The position numbers were made by a program, and so were the translations under genes. This document shows positions 1 through 9,629 of a DNA stretch of 28,429 nucleotides, in pieces. Position 1 is the first letter of the stretch. The number at the start of each line of letters is the position of its first letter. The stretch covers positions 1 to 28,429 of the forward strand of contig JAWQRN010000558.1 of assembly GCA_033557685.1 (NCBI GenBank). The letters are read 5' to 3'. Source of the stretch: Sperchopsis tessellata (lineage: Eukaryota > Arthropoda > Insecta > Coleoptera > Hydrophilidae). The notes under the pieces are model-generated. The model searched no databases. It was not told the origin of the DNA and saw only the letters and a list, made by a program, of their open reading frames with translations.

Positions 1-566
1 AGTACTTTTCTTTGATAAATACCTGGTTTTGCAAGAGTTGCTGATGATGTTCCAAGTTTGCAGTAAGCTTTTCTTCTCTTAATATTCTCGTAAAGAACCC
101 ACTTTTCATCGCCATTAATCAGCTTGTCCAAAAACGACTCCACCTTGTGTCTAATGAGACGTGATGACCATATTCTTTACGGTCAATTCGTGTGAGACCC
201 AAATGCTTTTCTTTAAGACAAACCCAAGAGATTTAATGTGGTCTTCAGCAGTTGTATGATGGATGCAGAACTCTTTTGCAATTTCTCAAGTTATTAGATG
301 TGGATCATGCTCCAACATGGGCCGCAAAACATCATTATCGATCTTGGATGGTCGTCCAGATCGAGTACCTTCTTTAGGCCCAGATCTCCTGAACATAGTT
401 TTGTAAACCATCTTTGGCAAGTGCGAACATTTATAACATCTCTTCCAAATACTGCACATAAGTTTTCACATGCAAAAGATGTGTTGCTTCTTCTTTCGAA
501 CTCATACAACTTACAATGTCGTAAATAAACTTTATTCACTGACATCTCCTTCACTCTAAATATCAT
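1..566 (-). mobile_element. Decayed mariner transposase fragment, cut by the window edge
   Basis: The minus strand reads as a mariner-family transposase. The N-terminal helix-turn-helix part at 566-340 includes YLRHCKLYEF and RTCQRWFTKLCSGD, close to the mariner pattern LRHC..YEF...CQRWF..F.SGDF. Next come HHTTAEDHIKSLG (about 270-220) and HELT (about 195), matching the second helix-turn-helix and the WVPHEL motif. INGDEKWVLYENIKRRKAY (about 120-65) matches the (T/N)GDEKW block around the first catalytic Asp, and AKPGIYQRKV follows at the left edge. The matches need several frame changes and cross stop codons, so this is a pseudogene. The rest of the transposase lies outside the window. I did not find its terminal inverted repeat. 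The family call is secure; the subfamily is not assigned. Confidence 0.85.
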
Positions 567-599
567 AAGTAACTGATGAATGATATAAAAAAATTCCTT

Positions 600-1480
600 T
601 TATATTGAACAACAGGTGAAGAAAAATTCCCCATGACTCATTAGCAACACGTGTTTTTTTATTTACAAGCAAAATCACATGTTTATTTAAAATACGACAG
701 AACATTCCCTCCAACCCAATATATGGGAGCAATACATGCCTGTGACTGATTCACAGGCATCTCTACGTCCAGCAAAAGCTCTCATAGCTTTTGCCAGAGA
801 TACAAGTAAGTAAACTGAAGGGATAACAGTATTTGACATTGGACTGCGACTCCTTCTGAAACATCAACAATACTTTTTCCACTTTCTTGAAAGCCTTTTA
901 CTCTCTCAACTTAATTATGGTAAAGTGATTTCTTTTTATAATTATCTTTCCATAAACTATATGTTACACCATCACATTTAGAGTTATTAATTAAATAACC
1001 AGATCGTTTTAGATATATGTATTTCCGAGACAAAAGAAGTAGGATTCAAGACATGGAAATTGACCTTACCGCTATCAATATTTAAAGAAGTCAATTTTTT
1101 CATTTAACTTAAAAAAATGTAATCAAAAAAATATATCTGATTATACAGTCTCTTATACATTTAAAGCCTTAACAAAATGTCTATTTTATTTTTATCAAGT
1201 CATATTTTGTATATACATATGAACACCTATGTAAGATTAGTTTGCATTTTTATTTAACAAGGTTATAGGGTATATTTAAAAACAGATGTACTGTGAGTTT
1301 AAATAAAATTATACAATGTACTATTCTTTTTTTTTATTAGAAATGTGTAATGCATAAATATTTTAAACCTTTTACATATGGTCTAAGCAAGTTTTATGCA
1401 AGTTGATGTTTGTGAATTTAAAAAGTAGACGACCACCTATGAATCTGGCTTTTTAAGACTCTCCGCTAGGGTTAGGTCAC
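600..1480. other. AT-rich intergenic DNA without recognisable genes
   Basis: I see no convincing coding similarity, RNA gene or repeat structure here. The stretch is AT-rich with short homopolymer runs. It may contain the terminal part of the mariner copy to its left, but no matching terminal repeat could be shown because the other end is outside the window. Confidence 0.5.
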
Positions 1481-1481
1481 G

Positions 1482-1615
1482 AGATCGATCTTCAATCAAG
1501 GATTGATCTTAAAAATGTGATCGAAGGATTGATCTTAGCAAATTACAAGATCGATTGATCGAAAATTAATATCGATCAAAGATCCATCTTTCTACAAAGG
1601 CTGATTTTGATCAAA
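1482..1615 (+). repeat. GATC/ATCGATC-rich repeat block, left copy
   Basis: A dense cluster of variants of GATCGATCTT, GATTGATCTT and AATCAA. AAGGATTGATCTTA occurs twice in succession. Just before the block stands GGGTTAGGTC. A block with the same short motifs, but in reverse orientation, lies at 3110-3235, where the reverse strand reads GGGTTGGGTC followed by GGATCGATCTT. The pair may be sub-terminal repeats of one roughly 1.8 kb non-autonomous element, or simply two dispersed copies of one repeat. The superfamily is not identified. Confidence 0.6.
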
Positions 1616-1644
1616 CATCAGCTATTTATAAACACAATCATGCA

Positions 1645-1955
1645 AGCCATCTCGTAGCTCAGTGGCTAAGTACTAGGCTTCTAAGCATGGGATCTCGGGT
1701 TCGATTCCCAGAGGCGGTCGGCTTTTTGTGATTAGTGAAAAGTCTTTGTAGTGCTCGTCTTTCGGGAGGGATGTAAAACGGTGGGTTGTGTATTGTAGGT
1801 AAATTGAAGACCAAGTGCACGTAAAAGAACCCAATTCCAGTTGGAACACTGGATGCGGCCAGGTGAGTAAGCCTAATCCCTGGCGTCGGTGATTGGCCAT
1901 AGCAGCAGAAATAGGTCGACGTTAAATAAATTAACAAAAATGGAAATATGCAACT
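1645..1955 (+). mobile_element. tRNA-derived SINE
   Basis: The head resembles a tRNA gene. TAGCTCAGTGG at about 1655 fits the RNA polymerase III A box and GGTTCGATTCC at about 1699 fits the B box, at tRNA-like spacing. The anticodon-like loop reads CTTCTAA, suggesting a tRNA-Arg(TCT)-like ancestor. A roughly 230 bp body follows, containing GTGCACGTAAAAGAACCC and CTGGATGCGGCCAGG, and it ends in an A-rich stretch near 1950. It is not a functional tRNA: the acceptor stem is not closed and it is joined to a non-tRNA body. The reverse strand translates to GNRTRDP, a common spurious protein produced by such SINEs. The body may be one of the conserved SINE central domains, but which one is not established. 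Boundaries are approximate. Confidence 0.75.
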
Positions 1956-1959
1956 CACC

Positions 1960-3105
1960 TAATTATTTCTATTAATTTGTAATTTATTGTATTCAATTTT
2001 GTTTACTTGATAAAGATACATGTGGAATGTGTCAAAACATTCGCTATGACGTTTATATGACAAAATAATAATGAAATACATTTATATGAATATGGTATGG
2101 AGTCCGTATAAAGGTTCTGATTAGTGGCACTTATTAGAGCCTCAGGATCATCATCAGAAATGTTTGTTGAGGCCAATTGTTCCGATTATTTACTTTTCAG
2201 CAAACACAAATAAAGTATTGTCATGTTTGTGATGTTGTTCATATACTTAAATTCTCTTTTGCATCCAGAGCATATAATAAAAATTCCTTTTGATTTTTCC
2301 ACTCTAGTGAAACACTGCCACACTACACTTTGTCTCATTTTTATCTGCCAAAAGTATAATTTCTTCGGACTTGTATTCTATTCGGGTAATTCTGCTAGAC
2401 TATTTATTACAATCAAGTGTAAGATGGTTTCAAAACTGGCGGAATTCCGGAAGGACCTTCTATAGAAAAGAGTTCTACGAAATGAAAGTCATTGTAGGAG
2501 GAAGCTCTGAAATTGTCGATTATAAAGGAATATCTATTTTTGGTGGCCAACAGGAAACTTCAATATATACATATATTGTATTGACAAAAAGGAGAATTCA
2601 CAATAAGAGCATAAAATCCTCTGAAGAAAGGTCCAAATCAAATAAACCTTTTACTACAAAAGGTCATGATGTATGCTTTCGTAGGCCATAACAATTTTAC
2701 ATTTTACACTTATAATTAGAAAAGCGCACTTTCATTAGAGTTTAAAGTTCATAATTAAGCTTCATCTTCTTACTTTTAAAATATTATTACCATTTTGTCC
2801 TTTTAATAAATTGGAGTTCAATAGATAAATTTATGCGTGTAAAATAACAGCTTTTGATATAAAATGTATAAATATTATCGGTGCAAGTTTTGGTATGGTG
2901 AAAGATTTCAGAACAAGATATAATTTAAAATGTTTGCTAATATAGATATGTTTAGTTTATGTATAATAATTGTATGAGTTATTTGGAAGGTATTTTTATC
3001 AATAGTTTATGATTTATTAATAACTTATGAAGGTGCGCAGATCAGTTTTTCATTGGCTTGAAATTTTTACATTTGAATAAAAAATTCCAATTACATTTCA
3101 ATAAA
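1960..3105. other. Unrecognised AT-rich DNA
   Basis: No gene is supported. A plus-strand open frame of 106 codons (2371-2691) overlaps another of 80 codons in a different frame. Neither has a recognisable domain, and both look like chance frames. A short patch of higher complexity around 2100-2180 (TTAGAGCCTCAGGATCATC) may be repeat-derived but is not identified. Confidence 0.4.
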
Positions 3106-3109
3106 GGAT

Positions 3110-3235
3110 TTACGATATTGATTAAAGATAGGTCTTGATCAAAAATCGATCTTAATCAAAGATCAATCTTCGATCAATCGATCTTTTTTTGGGATCAAAG
3201 ATCGATCCTAAAATACGGGTTCGACCCAACCCACA
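3110..3235 (-). repeat. GATC/ATCGATC-rich repeat block, right copy (inverted)
   Basis: Repeated motifs GATCAAAGATC, ATCGATCTT, AATCGATC and TTGATCAAA are packed in about 110 bp, followed by a GGGTTCGACCCAACCC segment. Read on the minus strand it has the same order of motifs as the block at 1482-1615, so the two form an imperfect inverted pair. The reverse-strand boundary GGGTTGGGTC matches GGGTTAGGTC outside the left block. Confidence 0.6.
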
Positions 3236-3239
3236 ACCC

Positions 3240-5215
3240 ATAAAATGCTTTTTATCTAACCATCTATAATTGAAATTTTAATGAGTAAAACAAAGAATTC
3301 TTTTCAAAAAGTATATTTACAAAAAATAAAAATAAAATATAAAACGAATATAAAAATGTAAATAAAGTATATACAAATAGAAAGTTATAAGTTAGGGAGA
3401 ACTATAATAAAAATATAAAATACGGAATGTCAACATAAGTACTTTTTAATACTTTAAAATAAACAAAGGCATACACTTAATGTACACAAATGCAATAATC
3501 ATTATAAGCAAAAACAATAAACTCTAAAATCAAAATTTATCACAGAAAAATTAGTAATTTTGTAATTTTTATTGATTAAAGAAACACAAAATTGTGACAT
3601 TATATTTCAAAAAATAATTATAAAAATTTATTTGTAAATGTTATAATTTATGATATACGTTAATTTTACGCTGTTTTTGTGAAGTAACAAATTATGTAGT
3701 AAATTTTTTTTAAATATTAAAAATAAAATAATTCTTAACAGTATAAAAAATAGATATACTTTTAATTTTTAAAGAACGTTTGCTATTTAATAACGGATTT
3801 TTCAAAATAGCCACATTATTTTATTTGGATTTATTTTTTTTTACAAAAAATAAAATTACTACACAGAGAAACATTTTTTTATATATGTCAAAAATATAAT
3901 GTCACAAAATACAAAAGATTTCGAAGCTAAACGAATAATATATATTAAAGCATTTAGAAGCTATAGAATAAATTTTTTTTTCAAAAAATATGTAAATATA
4001 CAAAACTCTATTGTTATTTTATGAAACTACATAAACTAATGCTAAGGGAGCACCAAATTCTATACAAACGTTGTACAACATTACTACTCTAATTACATAA
4101 TAATGAAAATCAGTATTACAAACTTGAACTACGTGAACATTTCCATTATATCAAATTACACAATTGATTAAATGTTCATGATAGGCTAAATAATATTTTG
4201 AAAACAAAATTTAAATACCTCAAACTAATGAAATAATATATTATTATAGATACATTGAATTGTTTTTGATTAAAAATTGTATCATATATTTATTCAAAAA
4301 GCTAGAGTAATTCTGACAACATCCCAAAGAATATTTAGCTGAATAAAATATGCACTTGTATTTTAATTCAATTCTACTTCAACTTGGATGAAAAATTTTG
4401 TTTACGTAATATACCTCAACATTGTGTAATCAGAAGCACTTGGTAAATGGTTGAAATAATAAAATATAAAAATGGTTGCTAAAAAAATTTAAGTTTTATC
4501 TCGATAATGGGAAAAGTAACTTGTTTTCAACATATTATTCAGTCTAGTACTCTTTACATTACATTACAATTCCTTGCAGTTCAAGTGATTTTGGACACCT
4601 GTATAAGTGTCAAATTGGCATGAAAATACAATACATCATCACAAAGGAGAATTATCACTAGAAATGTTGATATTTTAAGATATTCATTTGTGTAAACCTT
4701 AACAATCTTTAGGTATTAAAATAAGCTCAAAATTTGTAGCATTTAAAACATTTCTCAAACATTCTACATATCTTATTTTTGTAAATTACATATAAGTTCG
4801 TAAATTTTCAAAATACTAAATGAATGATCTTCATTCAACTATTTAAAACTGCACAAGGTACTAAATTTGATCTTAATCAAAATCAAGCAAAGTTTTATAT
4901 TATTTTATTAAGTTTATACAGGGTATTTCCGATTTGAGGTGCCACATAAGAGTCTCAGAAACAGTATTGTTTTTCTTAGATGTAAAAATTCTCGGGAAAT
5001 TTTCTTCAGTCATAATTTCTTGTCAAAAAGTACATATCACACTTGCTGAGATTAAAATTAATAAATCATACACTTACATAAAGTTGTCACATTAACAGTT
5101 CTTATTATTTTAACATTTTAATTACAATATTGCTATATATATTATCATAACAAACTATCTGTAATAAATTAATTGGTAGATTGTTATATTGAACCATATT
5201 TAACAAATTATATAA
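3240..5215. other. Very AT-rich tract without genes
   Basis: Almost entirely A/T with many A and T runs. I see no coding similarity, tRNA or long repeat. Near 4917 stands TACAGGGTATTTCCGATTTG, which resembles the TACAGGGTG termini frequent in insect short interspersed repeats, but no partner end was found nearby, so it is not called as an element. Confidence 0.45.
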
Positions 5216-5219
5216 GCTA

Positions 5220-6200
5220 TAGAATAACCTAGAACAAGAAGGCATAAATAAAACGTATATAAACGGAGTAAAAGCACTGTACAGAGAAAATCAAGCTGTC
5301 GTCAAAGTTGGAAACCAAGTCTCATAAATATGTTCGCTTTTGAAAGGAGTAAAACAGGGTAGCTGCCTCTCCCCTAAAAACATTGGATTAGAAAATGTAG
5401 TCCAATGGGAACACAGCTGGGTGAGAGCCCGATATACATGATCCTTTTTGCAGATGATAAAATAGTTATTGCAGAAGATCAGCAGGATATGACATACATG
5501 CTAAATAAACTGATAAGAGGAATATAATAAGTGGGGCTTAGAGGTAAATACAGAGAAGACGCAATATATAGTCATAGGAGGAAAAGGAAAGGATATAGAT
5601 CTCGACGGCGGAATAGTAAAAAACGTTAGTCAGTATGAATATCAGGGAGTCACAATATGCAAAGATGGAAGAGAATACAAGGACATAATGAAGAAAATAA
5701 GCAGAGGAAAGACAAAAACACTACATCCAATCTTGTGGAATAATAACCTAACTAGAGAGACAAAGATAAATATATTTAAAACAATATTAGAACCAGTTAT
5801 GACATGGGTTATTGACAAAAAAATTAATCAAAGATTACTCTCGGCTGAAATGCTGTACTGGAGAAGATGCTCTGGTCTAACCTTATACGATCACGTTAGA
5901 AATGTAGACATCAGAGATAAAATGGCAATGACACTACTATAGATGATATAAATGAAAAGCAGTTAAGATGGTACGGACATCTGTGTAGAATGAACGAAGA
6001 AAGAATACCAATAAAGCTATGGAAATGGACTACAGTCCAAAGAAAAAACAAGGGAGACATCGGAAGAAATGGATAAACAACATAAAAAGTGAAATGAAAA
6101 AGAGAGGTTTATGACAAGATGATTGGAACGATAAGAATAAATGGCTTTTAGGATGCGAGAAGTAGCTGCAAATACTCGCTATAATAATAATAATAATAAG
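5220..6200 (+). mobile_element. RTE-like LINE fragment, 3' half of the reverse transcriptase ORF
   Basis: Broken plus-strand reading of a non-LTR reverse transcriptase. At 5229-5330 it reads LEQEGINKTYINGVKALYRE. LLKGVKQGSCLSP follows (about 5340), corresponding to the GVRQGCPLSP motif. ILFADD (about 5440-5460) is the catalytic motif with both Asp intact. Then come NTEKTQYIVIGG and YEYQGVTICKDG, and an open stretch at 5688-5942 with TKINIFKTILEPV and AEMLYWRRCSGLTLYDHVRN. RWYGHLCRMNEE-like and arginine/lysine-rich sequence follow near 5965-6110. The end at 6178-6200 is a short ATA-repeat microsatellite, as expected for RTE-type 3' ends. Stops and frameshifts make it non-functional. It lacks the 5' endonuclease part. 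Confidence 0.8.
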
Positions 6201-6205
6201 ATAAA

Positions 6206-6999
6206 TAATAGTCTTGGACCAAACATTTTTTTATTAATTAAAATGTCTGCGGATTTTATTCCATTATCAGTTAATTTCTAAATAAAGAGGAAAACAGCTA
6301 ATGGCAAAGCTTAATAATATAAAAAAATATTTTACATTAAATTTAGATTTTGACGCGTCATCAAAATATAACTAATATTAAAATAACTAAAAGGTAAAGA
6401 ACGAGAAGACATATATTATTTTAGAAAAATTATAGCTGGAGACTAGTACAAAAACCAAAATAAACTTGGTTATTTAAGTTTCATCCAAATCTAAGGGGCC
6501 TCGCAATCTCAAGGTCTTCTGCAATATTTAGCTTGCCATTTACTATAATAATGTAGGTATTTTACACCTTTATCAGGGTCAAACTTGTGATTTTTAGTAT
6601 AAACATGAATTGCACAATTATAAGTGATACAATGATGTCTTACACAAGCTAAATGTTCGGAGATTCTTGTATGGAATGCTCTCCCTGTTTGACCTATGCA
6701 AGAAGCACCACATTCACAAGAAATTGAATAGATTCCACAATGAAATTTATTTGAAATAATGTCTTTTTCTCAAATTAAAAAATGTTTAGAGAATTACCAA
6801 AAGATTTTTAAATTTTATATGGATTTTAGTTTATTATCAGGTATTTTTAAATTTAAATTACATACTCTTCCTATACCTTTTGTTTATTTAAATATTCATT
6901 TTTATTTTGACGACACATCATTAGCTGTTTTCCTCTTTTTTTGAAATGAATTGATAAAAATTTTTTAATTGATAAAAAAATGTTTAGACCAAGACTATA
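6206..6999 (-). mobile_element. Penelope-like element relic bounded by inverted repeats
   Basis: An inverted repeat frames this segment. The left arm begins ATAGTCTTGGACCAAACA (about 6208) and contains AAGAGGAAAACAGCTAATG (to about 6305). The reverse complement of the right arm begins ATAGTCTTGGTCTAAACA (from about 6997) and also contains AAGAGGAAAACAGCTAATG. The arms are about 90-100 bp and imperfect. Between them on the minus strand is a GIY-YIG endonuclease remnant (6480-6750) typical of Penelope-like elements. Terminal repeats in direct or inverted orientation are known for that class. No reverse transcriptase part is present, so this is a 5'-truncated or internally deleted copy. The element is inserted right after the ATA microsatellite of the preceding LINE. 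Confidence 0.65.
6480..6750 (-). pseudogene. GIY-YIG endonuclease domain remnant of a Penelope-like element
   Basis: The minus strand reads FHCGIYSISCECGASCIGQT followed by GRAFHTRISEH, then ACVRHHC, AIHVYTKNHKFDPDKGVKY and, after a break, NIAEDLEIARPLRFG. This matches the Penelope-type GIY-YIG nuclease: GIY..PC.CG..YIGQTGR....R..EH, and a downstream H....H. The Tyr of the second motif has become Cys (SCIGQTGR instead of YIGQTGR), while the catalytic-type Arg of R..EH is kept. The frame has no upstream start, and the reverse transcriptase that should precede it is missing. A dead domain by appearance. Confidence 0.8.
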
Positions 7000-7054
7000 A
7001 TTTAAATTATAAACGGGAAAATTACACTAAAATAGATGATACATTATGCACACT

Positions 7055-7530
7055 ATAGAGTACCTGAAGGATCCATTTTGCGCCTGTATCTTGATATTAT
7101 ATATAAATAACTTATCTCTCTACAAACTCAAAGTAGAGCTTTTGTTGTGTGTAGATGACTAGGCCATTTTCTATAAAACTGCAACCGTTAACAATGTTGA
7201 AACATTAGTGAAATATTTCGGTCTTAATCAAGACAAACAACTTAATTGGAAATTGTATGTAGAATGTCTCCTCAATGGTTGGAATATTTTACAAAATAAA
7301 TAATAGTTTGCTAGTTAAATCAAAAGTAAAATTGTATGACGCCTTAGTTTTCAGAAAAATTAATTACATAATATCTTTTTGGGGTCAGTCAACTGAAAAA
7401 TTAATTATTCAGAGAATATAAAACAAAATATAGAATCTTTGTTTATAACTTCAATTGATATATACCTACAACTGAATTATATTCCAAAAGTAATAGCTGT
7501 TTATAGTACAAGTGTGTTACGATACAAATA
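7055..7530 (+). mobile_element. LINE reverse transcriptase fragment
   Basis: VPEGSILRLYLDIIY at about 7060 corresponds to VPQGSILGPLLFLIYINDL of non-LTR reverse transcriptases. LSLYKLKVELLLCVDD follows in another frame (about 7110-7160), with VDD at the site of the catalytic (F/Y)ADD. Further on, near 7340-7430, SKINYIISFWGQSTEKLIIQ resembles the thumb-side HLNYGI..WG pattern seen in R1-, I- and Jockey-type elements. Several frameshifts and stops are present. Clade not assigned. Confidence 0.65.
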
Positions 7531-7539
7531 AGTCACGAG

Positions 7540-8800
7540 GAAAATATTAATCCACGAGGCCATCAGGCTGAACAGGGTACTTTTCTTAATAAACACATAT
7601 GTGCCATATAAAGTTTACCCAACATTTTCTAACAACGGTAAAAATGAATTTAAAATTTTGGAAAAATATTAGGCACTTGCCGCTTTTAACGATACAGAAA
7701 ATAAAGGAGTGTACTATATTTCGATACCTGTCATATATGGGAAACAGTTTGAGACACTCTCGGCAATTCTTCTGGTAAACGCGGGGCTGATATAACAACA
7801 ATAAAACACAGTGGTAGAGGGTTATATGCAAAACTGATATCTCCAGGAAGATACAGGATCGGGTATAGCAAGTGAGATATAATTCTTTGGCATCAACTTA
7901 TGCGCATGATTTCGTAAGAAGCAAGTAAAAGATAATAAAATGAAAGAATCCCTTTGTGTTCATGATTCTTTAACCATACCTTGCAGTATCAATATAACAT
8001 CGAATAACCTGAATGATGCTCCGTAGATTAAAAAACTATTTCCTTCAAGTATAATTTAGAAAAAATAATAAGACAGTATTAGTATCTAAATGTTTTTATT
8101 TTTAAATTACTAGTGGTAAAATTTTTATATCATGAGCGAGTTACGATTCACTTTATTCATCTAAAATCACCATAGTTATAGTGTTATTATTTGGAGATGG
8201 ATAATAAATTTAATATCGTGGATATCTTACAGTTTAAAACTTATTAATGTGTGCTTAGAATTCATAATAGCATAGTGATTGTCAAATCTAGGATTGTACC
8301 CGTCTTCATTAAAACTCTTGTAGTTTTAGAAATATCTATGTGGCCATTAAATTTGTAACACCCTGTATAATTTGAATTATCACAATTGGCAAGAGATTGT
8401 AAAGCCGATAATAATGATCATTATATCATAGTTTTAAAAATCTAAAATTATTTGTTCTCATTGTCTTAGATTCAATTTATACTTCGCAAATGATGTCAGA
8501 GATTTAATTTTATCGAAAAAAAAAAAATAAATTTAATTTTACTTCAAAATCGTAAATTTGAAAGTGTCTAATGTCCATATTTTTTTTTTTTTTGACAAAT
8601 TGAACCTAAAATTCTAAAAAAAAAACAAGCCTGCATCAAAAGCTATAACATCAAAAGTTTTAGTTAAATGTTTTTTTTTAATAAATGAGGCAACACTTTT
8701 TTAATTATGTATTTGAGCAATAATATATATATATATACTTAATACTAAACAATTATATTTATAATGCACAAACAATGAAAAATTTTAATTCAGTATACAA
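7540..8800. other. AT-rich intergenic DNA with homopolymer and TA runs
   Basis: No coding similarity found. Contents include a poly(A) stretch at 8518-8528, a poly(T) stretch at 8580-8593 and a short (TA)n run at 8723-8738. GTAACACCCTGTATA at about 8355 looks like one end of a common insect short repeat, but the other end was not located. An 81-codon minus-strand frame at 7586-7831 has no recognisable domain and is not called. Confidence 0.45.
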
Positions 8801-8804
8801 TACA

Positions 8805-9245
8805 ATATATTCAGGTTTTCCAGAAGATAACAGTGTGTTGGTTTTTGCTTTTACCAACGTTACGTACACCATTGCAGGGGGTATTATCAAGACCTGTAGC
8901 TCTTAAAAGTGCTAATTGTAGCTCTGAAAAGTGCTAGATGTAGGTGCCGACCAGCTCTAAAAAGTGGTAATAGAATAACATGTAGCTCTCAAATATAAAC
9001 TTTCTGCTGCCACATATCCTTGATAACATACATATATTTATTTCTTGACTAGTTCTTGTGAGAGCTACATGTTATTCTATTATTAGCACTTTTTAGAGCT
9101 GGTCGGCATCTACATCTAGCACTTTTAAGAGTTACAGGTCTTGATAATGTCTCCTGCAACGGTGGACGAAACGTTGACGAAAACAAAAGCCAACACATGG
9201 TTATCTCCAGGAAAACCTGAATGCAATGAAAAATTTGAATACTTA
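8805..9245. repeat. Long imperfect inverted repeat (hairpin or foldback element)
   Basis: The left arm (about 8808-8992) and the reverse complement of the right arm (about 9053-9222) run in parallel. Shared segments include ATTCAGGTTTTCC, GTGTTGG, the ATTATCAAGACCTGTA segment, CTCTTAAAAGTGCTA, GCCGACCAGCTCTAAAAAGT and AGAATAACATGTAGCTCTCA. The loop is only about 60 bp. The arms differ by scattered substitutions and short indels, so this is an old duplication or foldback element, not an assembly artefact. Each arm also contains internal repeats of AGCTCT..AAAAGTG. No coding capacity. It lies about 130 bp beyond the LIMK1 poly(A) signal. Confidence 0.8.
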
Positions 9246-9379
9246 TTAAACAAATTACACCCCCATTATATGCTATAGACAAACTTTTATCAATATGAAA
9301 GTCATCAAATGGAGTTTTGGGGTACACCTCAATTATTACTATAAATATAAATATAATTCGATTATACTATAAATACTGA

Positions 9380-9385
9380 TTTATT
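9380..9385 (-). promoter_or_regulatory. Candidate LIMK1 poly(A) signal AATAAA
   Basis: The minus strand reads AATAAA here, 245 bases past the LIMK1 stop codon. It is the first canonical hexamer I see downstream of the stop. The implied 3' UTR of about 260-280 bases (about 9355-9629) is AT-rich and shows no other feature. Other signals further downstream cannot be excluded. Confidence 0.5.
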
Positions 9386-9629
9386 CATTTGTTGCATCAT
9401 CTACAAAAAAAAAAACTTGTAAATTAGTCATATTATTGTACAGAAATACTGATCTTCGGTTACCCATAGGTCTTTCTTTTAAATTGTAATAAAATATAAA
9501 TCATCAACATTTAAAACAATAGCCTCCTCAAAAATATTGTTTAATATCAAACGTATTGAAGGAAAAAACATTAACAAGTGTTAACACAGATTTTAAAAAA
9601 CCTTCGTCAGGAAAAGGTATTCAATGAAA

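Noticed and set aside
1650..1722. Possible functional tRNA gene with good A and B boxes
   Set aside because: The acceptor stem does not close and the sequence continues into a SINE body; it is a tRNA-derived head.
1659..1958. 99-codon minus-strand frame with GNRTRDP
   Set aside because: A well-known type of spurious protein from reverse translation of a tRNA-derived SINE.
2223..2691. Overlapping plus-strand open frames of 80 and 106 codons
   Set aside because: No recognisable domain, AT-rich composition, no splice or promoter support.
5688..5942. 84-codon plus-strand frame as an independent gene
   Set aside because: It is an uninterrupted part of the C-terminal region of the LINE ORF, not a host gene.
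4917..8368. A large element bounded by TACAGGGTAT at 4917 and ACACCCTGTATA at 8356
   Set aside because: The inverted match is only about 8-10 bases and such motifs are common in insect DNA; the intervening sequence is made of unrelated repeats.
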